A DNA stretch of 64,000 nucleotides from Microbacterium sp. MYb54 (GTDB lineage Bacteria > Actinomycetota > Actinomycetes > Actinomycetales > Microbacteriaceae), in assembly GCF_002979515.1 (NCBI RefSeq), contig NZ_PCPA01000002.1, forward strand, positions 227,138 through 291,137, given 5' to 3'. Under the pieces are notes generated by a model. That model had not been told where the DNA came from and searched no databases. It worked only from the letters and a program-made list of their open reading frames with translations. A program made the position numbers and the translations under genes. Below, piece by piece: positions 34,710 to 43,336 of this stretch. Every line of letters starts with the position of its first letter. The stretch's first letter is position 1.

Positions 34710-35539
34710 GAGAGGGTGACTCCGATCTCGTCTGTGAGTGTGCGCAGGGCCCGTCCGGCACGCCCGAAGGCCTCCGGCCCCGAGAAGCCGCCGAGCGCGT
34801 TGACGTCGGCGAGGTGTGGTTCGAGTGAGGCGAACCCCGCGTAGCCGTCGTCGCGCAGGGCGGTGAGGGTCTCGCGCAGTTCGCCGTCTCCCTCGCCCAC
34901 CGGGACGACCTCACCCGTCTCGGTGAGAGCGTCCTTCAACTGCAGGTACTCAAGGTGCGGTCGCAGCATGGCGTAGCCGTCGGTGAACGGCCGGACGCCG
35001 ACCTGCACGAAGTTGGCGTTGTCCCAGGCGACCCGCAGCCGATCCGAGCCGACCGACTCGATCACGTCGAGCACGCGCGAGGGGATGTCGCCGTAGATGT
35101 CCTTCTCGTTCTCGTGCACGAGGGTGACCCCGGCCGCCTCGGCGGTGCGCGCGAGCGCTGCCATGCGCACGAGCACGTCGTCGCGGATGTCGTCCGCTGC
35201 GAGATGCTCCGCGCGGAAGAACGAGAAGATGCGGATGTACGGGGTCTCGAGCACCTCGGCCGCTCGGATGGCCCGCTGCAGTCGACCGACCTCGTGCTCG
35301 ATCGGCAGGGACACGTCGACCTTGCCGATCGGCGAGGCGATCGCCGAGACCGCCATGCCGCGCTCGCGCACCACGGCCGCGAGCCGGGCGAGCGGGGACT
35401 CGTCGAGGTCGACGATGTTCACCCCCCACGCGCTGCGCACCTCGATGTGTTGCGCGCCGAGCGCCTGGAGCACGGCGATCTGCACGACCGGATCCGGATC
35501 GATCTCGTCACCGAATCCGGAAAGCTTCCACGGGGTCAT
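34706..35539 (-). CDS. Sugar phosphate isomerase/epimerase-like TIM barrel
   Basis: A 277-residue xylose-isomerase-like TIM barrel with WKLSGFGDEIDPDPVVQIAVLQALGAQHIEVRSAWG, TLVHENEKDIYGD, AWDNANFVQVGVRPF, YLQLKDAL, VPVGEGDG and FASLEPHL. Metal ligands are likely the Glu, Asp, His and Glu of these strands. The ATG at 35539 overlaps the permease stop; the long upstream open frame is antisense-type noise. It pairs with the other barrel at 32728 but is clearly a different subgroup. Confidence 0.82.
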   Translation of the reverse strand: MTPWKLSGFGDEIDPDPVVQIAVLQALGAQHIEVRSAWGVNIVDLDESPLARLAAVVRERGMAVSAIASPIGKVDVSLPIEHEVGRLQRAIRAAEVLETPYIRIFSFFRAEHLAADDIRDDVLVRMAALARTAEAAGVTLVHENEKDIYGDIPSRVLDVIESVGSDRLRVAWDNANFVQVGVRPFTDGYAMLRPHLEYLQLKDALTETGEVVPVGEGDGELRETLTALRDDGYAGFASLEPHLADVNALGGFSGPEAFGRAGRALRTLTDEIGVTLS

Positions 35540-36447
35540 TTCACTCCTCCTGCGGTGAGACCGCCTACGAGATAACGCTGGAACACGAGGTACAACACGA
35601 CGACGGGGATGGCGCAGATGAGCGAGGCCGCCATCATCTGCCCGTACAAGGGCACAGCGCCCGTCTCCTGCGTCGCACCGAAGATCTGCAGAGCCACCGC
35701 GGCGGTGCGACTGTCGCGATTGGTCATGACCGAGGCGAACAGCACGTCGTTCCACCCCTGCAGGAACGCGAAGATCGCGGAGACCACGATCCCGGGCCAG
35801 CTCAGCGGCAGCACGATGCGGGTGAGGACGCGCAGGTTGGAGGCGCCGTCCATGCGGGCCGCCTCTTCGAGCTCGCGCGGCAGGCCGCGGATGTAGGTCA
35901 CCATCACCCAGGTCGAGAACGGCAGTGCGAAGGTGAGGTAGGTGATGAAGACCGACCAGTGCGTGCCGATGGTGGGGATACGCAGCACCGACGAGAGCGT
36001 CGAGAACATCACGAACACCGGCAGCAGCATGAGGGTGCCTGGAACCGACTGCAGGCCGAGCAGACCCCGGAGGATCGTGACGCGTCCGATGAAGGTGAAC
36101 CGCACCAGCACCCACGCCATCGAGACGGCCACGGCCGCGCAGACGACGGCGACCGCCCCGCAGATCAGGAGGCTGTTGGCCAGACCCCCGGCGAGATCGA
36201 CGCTGCCCCAGACCTTGATGTAGTTGTCGAGACGTAGCTCGGTCGGCCAGTACGCGCCGCCGGCGACCGCGACATCGGCATTGATCGAGGCGAACAGCAT
36301 GTACGAGACGGGCCCGAAGACGACCAGGCACAGGACGACGTTCGCGGCCACGAGGAGTGGACGCGGCAGGAGGCGGTCGACCTGACTGTGACCGCCCGGA
36401 CGGCTCCGGCGCGGGTTGACCTGCGCGATCGTGGTGGTGACGCTCAT
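35536..36447 (-). CDS. ABC transporter permease, MalG type (CUT1)
   Basis: A 303-residue permease with six membrane segments. The EAA loop is LEEAARMDGASNLRVLTRIVLPLSWPGI near residue 195. A hydrophilic N-terminus of about 30 residues precedes the first helix. It overlaps both neighbours by four bases. With the MalF-type permease and the binding protein it forms a CUT1 importer, probably for oligo- or monouronates. The ATPase is not in the cluster; CUT1 systems often share an MsiK-like ATPase encoded elsewhere. Confidence 0.9.
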   Translation of the reverse strand: MSVTTTIAQVNPRRSRPGGHSQVDRLLPRPLLVAANVVLCLVVFGPVSYMLFASINADVAVAGGAYWPTELRLDNYIKVWGSVDLAGGLANSLLICGAVAVVCAAVAVSMAWVLVRFTFIGRVTILRGLLGLQSVPGTLMLLPVFVMFSTLSSVLRIPTIGTHWSVFITYLTFALPFSTWVMVTYIRGLPRELEEAARMDGASNLRVLTRIVLPLSWPGIVVSAIFAFLQGWNDVLFASVMTNRDSRTAAVALQIFGATQETGAVPLYGQMMAASLICAIPVVVLYLVFQRYLVGGLTAGGVK

Positions 36448-37373
36448 CGCTTCGCGTCCTCTCCGGTGTCGAGGCGCACAGCGCGCAGGTAGACGAACAG
36501 GGGGATGGCGACGATCGCGAGAGAGGCGACGGCCATGGCCGCCGAGAGCCCGAACCGGAAGCTCTGGAACGCCGTGACGTAGGTGAGGACCGGCAGGACC
36601 TCGACGTCGACGGGTGCCGGGATGCCGAAGAGCACGAACGGCATCGTGAAGGCGTTCACACTGTGCAGGAAGGTGAGGATGAAGGCCAGCAGGATCGATC
36701 CGCGCAGGTACGGGAGGATGACCTTGCGCAGCTTGATCCCCCAGCCGGCGCCGTCGAGCGCCGCGGCCTCATGCACCTCCGCATCCACCGCCTGCAAGCC
36801 GGCCAGCGTCAGCAGATACACGAACGGCCAGCTCACCCAGAGCTGCGTGATCACCAGGGTCCAGTAGCTCTGCGGGCCGTTCAGCCACAGCCCCGGATCG
36901 ACACCGAACACGCCGAAGGCCTCATCCACCACGCCCTCGGGCTGGAACATCGCCCGGAAGACGGTCGCCACGACGAACGCGGGGAGGATGTACGGGATCA
37001 GGTAGACCGAGCGCACCAGCCCGCGACCGCGGAAGGCGTTCTGCGTGGCCAACGCCGCGGTGACGCCGATCGGGATCGACGCCAGCGACACGATCAGCGC
37101 GTAGCTGACGCTCAGCCAGATCCCGCGCAGCAGCGGGGAGGAGGAGAACGCCTCGATGAAGTTGCCCAACCCGACGAACGGCGCCTGCAGCCACTGCCTG
37201 ATCGTGTACTGGTCGAGATCGAGCATCGAGATCCAGAACGCCAGCAGCAGCGGAACCAGGATCAGCAGTGTCATCAGCACCCCGCCGGGGAGCAGCATCC
37301 ACAGCGGGCGAGGCCGCTCGCTCGGCGGGGTGTCGTCGGAGCGTTTCCGACGTGTATCGGTGGCGATCGCCAT
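36444..37373 (-). CDS. ABC transporter permease, MalF type (CUT1)
   Basis: A 309-residue permease with six membrane helices. The N-terminus is basic and hydrophilic (RRKRSDDTPPSERPRP). The EAA loop is VHEAAALDGAGWGIKLRKVILPYLRGSI. It starts 18 bases after the binding-protein stop and is the first of the run of genes joined by 4-nt overlaps. Confidence 0.9.
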   Translation of the reverse strand: MAIATDTRRKRSDDTPPSERPRPLWMLLPGGVLMTLLILVPLLLAFWISMLDLDQYTIRQWLQAPFVGLGNFIEAFSSSPLLRGIWLSVSYALIVSLASIPIGVTAALATQNAFRGRGLVRSVYLIPYILPAFVVATVFRAMFQPEGVVDEAFGVFGVDPGLWLNGPQSYWTLVITQLWVSWPFVYLLTLAGLQAVDAEVHEAAALDGAGWGIKLRKVILPYLRGSILLAFILTFLHSVNAFTMPFVLFGIPAPVDVEVLPVLTYVTAFQSFRFGLSAAMAVASLAIVAIPLFVYLRAVRLDTGEDAKR

Positions 37374-37391
37374 GTGCGGGTCCTCGCGTCG

Positions 37392-38750
37392 TTACTTGGA
37401 CTTGTCGAGCGCCGACTGCGAGCTCGCCTGGGCTTCGGCGATCGCTGCGGCGATGTCGCTCTGGCTGAGGCTTCCGCCCTGAAGCGCGGGCAGCGACTGC
37501 ACGACGACGTTGGTCAGCGCGAGCTGCGTGTCACCCCAGGCACCCGTGAACGGAGTGGCGACCGACTGCGAGGCGGCCTTCACGTTGGCGCTCAGGTCGG
37601 GGTTGTCCTTCTCGACCTGCGCGGCGGCCTCCACTCCGGTCGGCAGCTCGCCGAAGGTGTCGAAGTAGTCGAGCTGCGACTCGGTGCTGGTGAGCATCTC
37701 GATGAACGCGAACGCGAGGTCCTGGTTCGGCGAGTACTGGGCGACGACGAGGTTGTCGCCGGAGAGGATGCTCGCCGCCTCCTCGCCGCCCTTGGGGAGT
37801 TCGGTCTCTCCCGGCGGGATGGTCGGAAGGAGCGCGTAGGAGTACGAGTCGGCAACGGGCGAGCCCTCGAACGTGGGCTTGGAGTTCGCCGAGGTCATCG
37901 GCAGGAAGCCGGCCTTGCCCTCGGCGAAGGCGGCGACGGCCTGAGCGTTCTTCCACCCGACGGATGCCGGATCGACGAGCCCGTCCTGGTACCAGCCGAA
38001 GTAGGTGTCATAGGCGGCGGCCACGGCCGGGTCGTCGATCTCCGCCTTCTTGGCGTCGACGTCGATCAGCGGATTGCCCGCCTGCACGCTCATGCCCCAG
38101 ACGAACTTCCAGGGATCGAAGCTGTCGGCATAGCCGACTGCAAGGCCGTGCACATCGCCGGATTCGATCTTCGCGGCCGCGGCCGTCAGCTCGTCCCACG
38201 TCGTCGGCGGCTCGTCGATGCCCGCAGCGGCGAGCAGCTCGGTGTTGTAGGCCATCACGAACGGACGGCTCACGAACGGAACGGCGATCTCATCCTTCTC
38301 ACTCGGGCCGGAGATGCCCAGGGTCGACGGCACGAAGCGGTCGCGGCCGCCCACCTTGTCCCAGTCGGCGTCGGTGAGCTTCACGAAGGCGCCGGTGGCA
38401 TACGCGGTCGGGGTGAAGGTGGTGCCGAGGCCGTAGACGTCGGGACCCTGGCCGGAGAGCACCGACGTCTGGATCTTCGTCAGCTCGTCGTTTGCGCTCG
38501 CGAAGGTCTCGAACTCGACCTTGGCTCCGGTCTTCTTCTCGAAGGCGTCGGAGACGGTCTGGAACCACTCCTTCTGCTGCTCGGGGTAGAGGCCGTTCGC
38601 GGCCATCATCACGGTGAGCGTCTGGCCTGTCCCATCGACAGTGCCACCGGCGTCGCCGTCATCCGTACCGGCGGTGGATCCCGAGCATGCGGTCAGTGCG
38701 ATCGCTGCTGCGGCCATCGCCCCGAGGGCGATCAGGGGTCGAGACTTCAT
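37392..38750 (-). CDS. Extracellular solute-binding lipoprotein, family 1 (CUT1)
   Basis: A 452-residue lipoprotein. The signal peptide MKSRPLIALGAMAAAAIALTAC gives lipobox LTAC (C22), followed by a Gly/Asp-rich linker. The mature part shows the SBP_bac_1 pattern: VSDAFEKKTGAKVEFETFAS, PDVYGLGTTF, PFVSRPFVMAYNTELLAAAGIDEPPTTWDEL. ATG 38750 follows GAAGGAGAG. It is the first gene of the uronate operon, and a palindromic LacI-type site lies about 60 bases upstream. Confidence 0.92.
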   Translation of the reverse strand: MKSRPLIALGAMAAAAIALTACSGSTAGTDDGDAGGTVDGTGQTLTVMMAANGLYPEQQKEWFQTVSDAFEKKTGAKVEFETFASANDELTKIQTSVLSGQGPDVYGLGTTFTPTAYATGAFVKLTDADWDKVGGRDRFVPSTLGISGPSEKDEIAVPFVSRPFVMAYNTELLAAAGIDEPPTTWDELTAAAAKIESGDVHGLAVGYADSFDPWKFVWGMSVQAGNPLIDVDAKKAEIDDPAVAAAYDTYFGWYQDGLVDPASVGWKNAQAVAAFAEGKAGFLPMTSANSKPTFEGSPVADSYSYALLPTIPPGETELPKGGEEAASILSGDNLVVAQYSPNQDLAFAFIEMLTSTESQLDYFDTFGELPTGVEAAAQVEKDNPDLSANVKAASQSVATPFTGAWGDTQLALTNVVVQSLPALQGGSLSQSDIAAAIAEAQASSQSALDKSK

Positions 38751-38810
38751 TGAACTCTCCTTCGAGACAGTGAGTGGACGTGACTGCGTCTTCGCCAAGG
38801 TAGGCAAGCA

Positions 38811-38836
38811 TGGCAATTGTTAGCAATCCATTGCCA
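38811..38836. promoter_or_regulatory. LacI-type operator region, TGGCAAT...ATTGCCA
   Basis: TGGCAAT (38811-38817) and ATTGCCA (38830-38836) form an inverted repeat. An inner repeat ATTG-TTAG-CAAT (38816-38827) lies within it, and a further TTGCCA follows at 38841-38846. The site lies between the divergent binding-protein gene and the LacI-type gene, in a patch less GC-rich than its surroundings. Confidence 0.65.
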
Positions 38837-38866
38837 GTAATTGCCATCCTGTGATTCTGTTGCCCC

Positions 38867-39913
38867 ATGTCGTCCCCCACACCACCTCCGCACCGGCCGA
38901 CGCTCGCCGATGTGGCCGAGGCCGCCGGCGTCGCGATCTCCACGGCCTCGCGCGCGCTCGCCGTTCCCGGCCGCGGCAACGCCGAGACCCGCGAGCACAT
39001 CATCCGCATCGCGAAGGATCTCGGCTACACGCCCACCACCGCCTCTGGCACGGCATCGACACCGTCGACCCGCATGGTCGCGGTGCTCGTGTCCGACGTC
39101 ACGAACCCCTTCTACTTCGGCATCATCCGCGGCACGCAGCAGGCGCTGAGAGTCGCCGGCTACTCGCAGATCCTGGTGCATACCGAGGAGTCGCCCGAGA
39201 TGGAGGAGAGCACCCTCGAAGAGCTGCGCAGCTCCTACGACGGCGCGATCCTGACCGCATCCCGACTGTCCGACGAACGCCTGACCGAACTCAGCGCCGA
39301 GCTTCCCCTCGTCGCCCTGAACCGGGCGGTGCCAGGGGTGCCGTCGGTGTTCATCGACACACCGCTCGGGTTCGACCAGGCGGTCGAGCACCTCGCCTCG
39401 CTCGGCCATCGACGCATCTGCTACGTGGCCGGCCCCCCGACCAGCTGGGCGAGCAACCTCCGCTGGCGCGCCGTGGCCGCCGCGTGCGAACGCCTCGGGA
39501 TCGAGCACACGAAGGTGGGGCCGTACCAGCCGCGCACCAAGGCAGGCGCTGCGGCGGCGGATGCAGCGCTGAACACCGGCGCCACCGCCTGCGTGGCGTT
39601 CAACGACCTCCTCGCGATCGGCATGCTCATCCGGCTCAAGGAACGGGGAGTACGCGTTCCGGAGGACATGAGCATCGTCGGCTGCGACGACATCTTCGGC
39701 GCCGACTTCTGCAACCCGCCGCTGACGACCCTCACCGCTCCGATCGAGCAGGCCGCACGCCTGTCGGTGTCGATGCTGCTCGACCGGCTGCAGAGCGAGC
39801 GCATCGGCGCGAGCGCCCTCAACCGACGGCACATCGCCGCGCTGCCCACCCACCTGACCGTGCGGGAGTCGACCGGCTCCGCACCGCGCCGTACCCCTGG
39901 AGGAGAATCATGA
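38867..39913 (+). CDS. LacI-family regulator of the uronate genes
   Basis: A 348-residue LacI/GalR regulator. The HTH PTLADVAEAAGVAISTASRALAVPGRGNAETREHIIRIAKDLGYTP starts about residue 11. The effector domain (about 70-335) has VAVLVSDVTNPFYFGIIRG and CVAFNDLLAIGM. It is divergent from the transport operon and overlaps uxaC by four bases. It probably senses a uronate or KDG and controls both directions through the site at 38811-38836. Confidence 0.92.
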   Translation: MSSPTPPPHRPTLADVAEAAGVAISTASRALAVPGRGNAETREHIIRIAKDLGYTPTTASGTASTPSTRMVAVLVSDVTNPFYFGIIRGTQQALRVAGYSQILVHTEESPEMEESTLEELRSSYDGAILTASRLSDERLTELSAELPLVALNRAVPGVPSVFIDTPLGFDQAVEHLASLGHRRICYVAGPPTSWASNLRWRAVAAACERLGIEHTKVGPYQPRTKAGAAAADAALNTGATACVAFNDLLAIGMLIRLKERGVRVPEDMSIVGCDDIFGADFCNPPLTTLTAPIEQAARLSVSMLLDRLQSERIGASALNRRHIAALPTHLTVRESTGSAPRRTPGGES

Positions 39914-41328
39914 GCACTCCGCTCAGCCCGCACGCCGACCGACTCCTCCCCGCCGATCCCGGCGTGCGCGAGCTCTCGCGAAAGCTGTACGACACCGTCG
40001 CCGCGGCGCCGATCCTCTCCCCGCACGGGCACGTCGACGCCGCGCTGCTCGCCGATGACCAGCCCTTCCCCGATCCCGCGACGCTGCTGATCACGCCCGA
40101 CCACTACGTGCTGCGTCTGCTTCACGCGGTCGGCGTCCCGCTCGGCACACTGGGGCGCGGAGCTGCGCCGGCCGATCCGCAGGAGGTGTGGCGGGCGTTC
40201 TGCGCGAACTGGGACGTGTTCCTCGGAACTCCGGTGCGCTACTGGTTCGAGACGTCGCTGTCCGAGGTGTTCGGCGTGACCGAGCAGCCGAGTGCGGGCA
40301 ATGCCGACGAGCTGTACGCGCACATCGACGCGCAACTGCGAACCCCCGCCTTCCACCCGCGGGCCCTGTTCGAGCGCTTCCGCATCGAGGTGCTCGCGAC
40401 GACCGACGACCCCGCCGACGACCTCGCCGCGCACGCACGACTGCGCGACGATCCGTCCTTCCGCGGGCACGTGCTGCCGACGTTCCGCGCCGACCGCTAC
40501 ATGGATCCCTCTGCCGCGGGGTGGGCCGCGGCGATCGCCGAGCTGTCGGAAGCTGCCGGCACGGATGCCGGGAGCTACGCCGGGCTGCTCGACGCCCTGC
40601 GCCGCCGCCGTGCCGCGTTCAAGGAAGCGGGCGGAACCGCGACCGACACCGGGGTGCTCGACGCCGGATCTCAGCCGCTCACGAGCGCAGACGCGGAGCG
40701 CATCCATGCCGCCGGCCTCCGCGGTGAGGTCGCCGCCGACGACGCTGTCGCCTACCGCCGCAACATGCTCTATCGACTGGCCGAGATGTCGTCTGAGGAC
40801 GGACTCGTCATGCAGCTGCACCCCGGCGTCATCCGCAACCACCACCGCGACACGCTCGCGCAGTTCGGCCCGGACAGCGGGCACGACCTGCCCGATGTCG
40901 CCGCCTTCACGCGGCCACTCACCCCGATCCTCAACGACTTCGGCACGAACGAGACCTTCCGCCTGGTGCTGTTCACGGTCGACGAGACCGCGTTCAGCCG
41001 GGAGATCGGACCACTGGCCGGCTTCTATCCGTCTGTCTACGCCGGTGCGCCGTGGTGGTTCCTCGACACCCCCGACGCCATCTCCCGCTACCGGAGGTCG
41101 GTGACGGACAGCGCCGGGTTCACCAAGACGAGCGGTTTCGTCGACGACACCAGAGCCTTCTGCTCGATCCCCGCACGCCACGACATGTCCCGACGGCTCG
41201 ACGCCGGCTACCTGGCGACGCTCGTCGCCGAACACCGTCTCACCGAGGAGCAGGCCTTCGCGCTCGCACACCGCTTCGTGGACGACATCCCGCGGACGAC
41301 GTTCCGCCTTCCCGGGGGTACCGCCTGA
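39910..41328 (+). CDS. uxaC: Glucuronate/galacturonate isomerase
   Basis: A 472-residue uronate isomerase of the amidohydrolase-related fold. It has the N-terminal metal motif SPHGHVD, then VLATTDDPADDL, LPTFRADRYMDP, MQLHPGVIRNH, FTVDETAFSREIGPLAGFYPSVYAGAPWWFLDTPDAISRYRRSVTD, and TSGFVDDTRAF. The length fits UxaC (about 470). It converts D-glucuronate to D-fructuronate and D-galacturonate to D-tagaturonate. AGGAGA lies before the ATG, inside the LacI gene end. Its products feed the UxuB-like reductase across the divergent promoter. Confidence 0.94.
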   Translation: MSTPLSPHADRLLPADPGVRELSRKLYDTVAAAPILSPHGHVDAALLADDQPFPDPATLLITPDHYVLRLLHAVGVPLGTLGRGAAPADPQEVWRAFCANWDVFLGTPVRYWFETSLSEVFGVTEQPSAGNADELYAHIDAQLRTPAFHPRALFERFRIEVLATTDDPADDLAAHARLRDDPSFRGHVLPTFRADRYMDPSAAGWAAAIAELSEAAGTDAGSYAGLLDALRRRRAAFKEAGGTATDTGVLDAGSQPLTSADAERIHAAGLRGEVAADDAVAYRRNMLYRLAEMSSEDGLVMQLHPGVIRNHHRDTLAQFGPDSGHDLPDVAAFTRPLTPILNDFGTNETFRLVLFTVDETAFSREIGPLAGFYPSVYAGAPWWFLDTPDAISRYRRSVTDSAGFTKTSGFVDDTRAFCSIPARHDMSRRLDAGYLATLVAEHRLTEEQAFALAHRFVDDIPRTTFRLPGGTA

Positions 41329-41331
41329 GCT

Positions 41332-42042
41332 TCATGAGGTGGATGCCTTCGTGACCCGACGCACGACGTACTCGACGACGTCGCCCTCCGGGATCGCGCG
41401 TGGGCGGAAGCGCACGCCGGTCGGTGCCCGCGGGACCATGCGATCGACGCGGAAGATGCGCCAGTCGTCTCGGTCGAGGTCCCACGCGAGCAGGTACCAG
41501 ACCGACCCCCAGCTCACCAGCCGCTGCGGTTCGGTGTGCCGCGGCTCTTCGGCGCCCCCGGGTTTGGTGTAGCCGAAGCGGAGCCGTTCGTGGCCGCGGA
41601 TCGCAAAGGCGACCGTGCTGAGCGCCGCGAGATCGAGCGGTGGTTCGGCTCCGGGGACCACGCTCGTCGCCCCGCGGATCGCGTCGACGCGTCGGCGGAG
41701 GCGGGACGGCATCACCTGCTCCAGTTTCGCGAGGGCGGTGAGGGAAGTCTCCTCGACTCCGAGCCGCCAGGTTGCGGCCACCCCCAGCCCGACCGCGACT
41801 GCGACCGCCTCGTCATCGTCGAGCAGCAGCGGAGGCATCGCCGTCCCCGCGGCCAACCGGTACCCGCCGGCGACGCCGGGTCGCGCGTCCACGGGATAGC
41901 CGAGCGAGCGGAGCTTGCCGATGTCGGCGCGCACGGTTCTCGTGCTCACACCCAGTCGGTCGGCGAGTGCGGAACTCGTCCAGTCACGTCTGAGCTGAAG
42001 CAACGACAGCAGTTCCAGCAGACGGGCCGAGGTCTCGAGCAT
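41332..42042 (-). CDS. WYL-domain transcriptional regulator (DeoR-type HTH)
   Basis: A 236-residue regulator. The N-terminal HTH is ARLLELLSLLQLRRDWTSSALADRLGVSTRTVRADIGKLRSLGYPVDARPGVAGGYRL. The WYL domain follows (about 130-230), with LVSWGSVWYLLAWDLDRDDWRIFRVDRM. The ATG at 42042 places the HTH at the N-terminus. It is divergent from the epoxide-hydrolase-like gene, and a long dyad lies between them. Its end is three bases from the uxaC stop. The ligand is unknown; WYL proteins can bind nucleic acid or small ligands. Confidence 0.9.
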   Translation of the reverse strand: MLETSARLLELLSLLQLRRDWTSSALADRLGVSTRTVRADIGKLRSLGYPVDARPGVAGGYRLAAGTAMPPLLLDDDEAVAVAVGLGVAATWRLGVEETSLTALAKLEQVMPSRLRRRVDAIRGATSVVPGAEPPLDLAALSTVAFAIRGHERLRFGYTKPGGAEEPRHTEPQRLVSWGSVWYLLAWDLDRDDWRIFRVDRMVPRAPTGVRFRPRAIPEGDVVEYVVRRVTKASTS

Positions 42043-42050
42043 GTCTGATC

Positions 42051-42093
42051 CTCTCAGCAAATGCGGAAGCTCATCTTCCGCATTGCCTGAGAG
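42051..42093. promoter_or_regulatory. Long dyad between WYL regulator and epoxide-hydrolase-like gene
   Basis: The 19-base arms 42051-42069 and 42075-42093 pair at 17 of 19 positions around the five-base centre CTCAT. The inner 10 bases per arm (AATGCGGAAG / CTTCCGCATT) are perfect. It starts nine bases before the WYL gene and ends eleven bases before the hydrolase start. It is the expected operator of the WYL regulator on both genes. Confidence 0.8.
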
Positions 42094-42103
42094 CGTGAAC
42101 GAC

Positions 42104-43240
42104 ATGACCCAGAACACCTCCCTCACCCCTTTCCGCATCGACATCCCGCAGGACGCCGTCGATGACCTTCACGATCGTCTGACCCGTACACGGTGGCCGC
42201 TGGCCGTGCCCGGTCGAGACGACAGCGCCGACTTCCGACGCGGTGTTCCGCTCCCCTACCTGAAGGAGCTCGCCGAGTACTGGCGCGAGGGCTTCGACTG
42301 GCGCGCGCAGGAGGCTGCCCTCAACGCGCATGAGCAGTTCACGACGGTCGTCGACGGCCAGACGTTCCATGTGCTCCATGTGCGGTCGGCGAACCCGGGG
42401 GCCACGCCTCTGCTTCTCAGCGACAGCTGGCCGGCGTCGTTCATCGAGTACCAGCGACTGATCCCGTTGCTGACCGACGATTTCCACGTGATCATCCCGT
42501 CACTGCCCGGCCTCGGCTTCTCGAACCCGCTGTCCGGGACGGGGTGGGATCTCGCGCGGACGGCGGAGGCCTATGCCGAGATCATGACGCGTCTCGGCTA
42601 CGACCGGTTCGCGACGCACGGCACCGACGTCGGCACCGGCATCACCGGACGACTTGCCGGGATCCACCCCGACCGCGTCATCGGCACCCACTTCGGCAGC
42701 GACCGCGTCTGGCTCGGGCTGGTCGGCACCATGTTCCCCGCCCCCGATGGCCTGTCCGAGGAGGAGCTCGCCCAGCTCGAGGCCGCACATGCCGCGAGCG
42801 CTGCGGAACGCGGCTACATCGGCATGCACAACCATCGACCGGACACGATCGGTCCGGCACTCACCGACTCGCCCGTCGGCCAGCTCGCGTGGATCGTCGA
42901 GAAGTTCACGCGCAGGATCGATGGCGGTAACCGGGCGCCGGAAGTCGATCGCGACCAACTCCTGGCGAACGTCAGCCTGTACTGGTTCACCCGCAGTGGC
43001 GCTTCCGTCGCTCAGTTCTTCTACGAGTCGGAGCACGCCCAGCTCGACTTCGTCATGCCCTCCGGGGTGCCCGCCGGCTGGGCCGTCTTCGACACCCATC
43101 CGCTGATCCGGCGCACGATGGATCCGGCCGGTGCGATCAGCCACTGGAGCGAGTTCACCGAGGGTGGACACTTCCCGGCGATGGAGGAGCCGGAGCTTCT
43201 CGCCGACGACATCCGCAGGTTCTTCCGCAGTCTCGCCTGA
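42104..43240 (+). CDS. Epoxide hydrolase N-terminal-domain alpha/beta hydrolase
   Basis: A 378-residue alpha/beta hydrolase of the microsomal-type epoxide hydrolase family. The N-terminal EHN part is FRIDIPQDAVDDLHDRLTRTRWP...YLKELAEYWREGFDWRAQEAALN. The nucleophile Asp is in ATHGTDVGTGITGRLA (D175). GLGFSNPL and the C-terminal EGGHFPAMEEPE (His about 356) are present. The usual oxyanion motif HGWPGS reads SDSWPAS (106-112), so the His-Gly pair is replaced. The ATG at 42104 avoids the operator. It may be a hydrolase with altered chemistry. Confidence 0.82.
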   Translation: MTQNTSLTPFRIDIPQDAVDDLHDRLTRTRWPLAVPGRDDSADFRRGVPLPYLKELAEYWREGFDWRAQEAALNAHEQFTTVVDGQTFHVLHVRSANPGATPLLLSDSWPASFIEYQRLIPLLTDDFHVIIPSLPGLGFSNPLSGTGWDLARTAEAYAEIMTRLGYDRFATHGTDVGTGITGRLAGIHPDRVIGTHFGSDRVWLGLVGTMFPAPDGLSEEELAQLEAAHAASAAERGYIGMHNHRPDTIGPALTDSPVGQLAWIVEKFTRRIDGGNRAPEVDRDQLLANVSLYWFTRSGASVAQFFYESEHAQLDFVMPSGVPAGWAVFDTHPLIRRTMDPAGAISHWSEFTEGGHFPAMEEPELLADDIRRFFRSLA

Positions 43241-43279
43241 TCGACACCGGCACGAGGTCGATGCCCTCGGCGTGATCAG

Positions 43280-43295
43280 ATCTCGTGTACGCTCA
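43280..43295. repeat. 16-bp element ATCTCGTGTACGCTCA, copy 1
   Basis: An exact 16-base sequence adjoining the TTTCCATGGAAA palindrome before the SnoaL-like gene. The same 16-mer recurs at 47371-47386, in the promoter region next to two more such palindromes. It may be a promoter core shared by a regulon. Confidence 0.55.
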
Positions 43296-43317
43296 GATAC
43301 TTTCCATGGAAAGCATC
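43296..43317. promoter_or_regulatory. Operator palindrome GATACTTTCCATGGAAAGCATC
   Basis: A 22-base palindrome with one mismatched pair, core TTTCCATGGAAA (43301-43312), about 20 bases before the SnoaL-like start. A perfect copy lies at 47324-47345 and a partial copy at 47405-47420. Confidence 0.75.
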
Positions 43318-43336
43318 TGACGGAAGTAGGTTGAAT

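Noticed and set aside
36663..38753. A 696-codon plus-strand frame opposite the CUT1 permease and binding-protein genes.
   Set aside because: Shadow of well-supported leftward genes; composition biased and no domain.
39421..41271. A 616-codon minus-strand frame opposite uxaC.
   Set aside because: Antisense shadow of a clear uronate isomerase gene.
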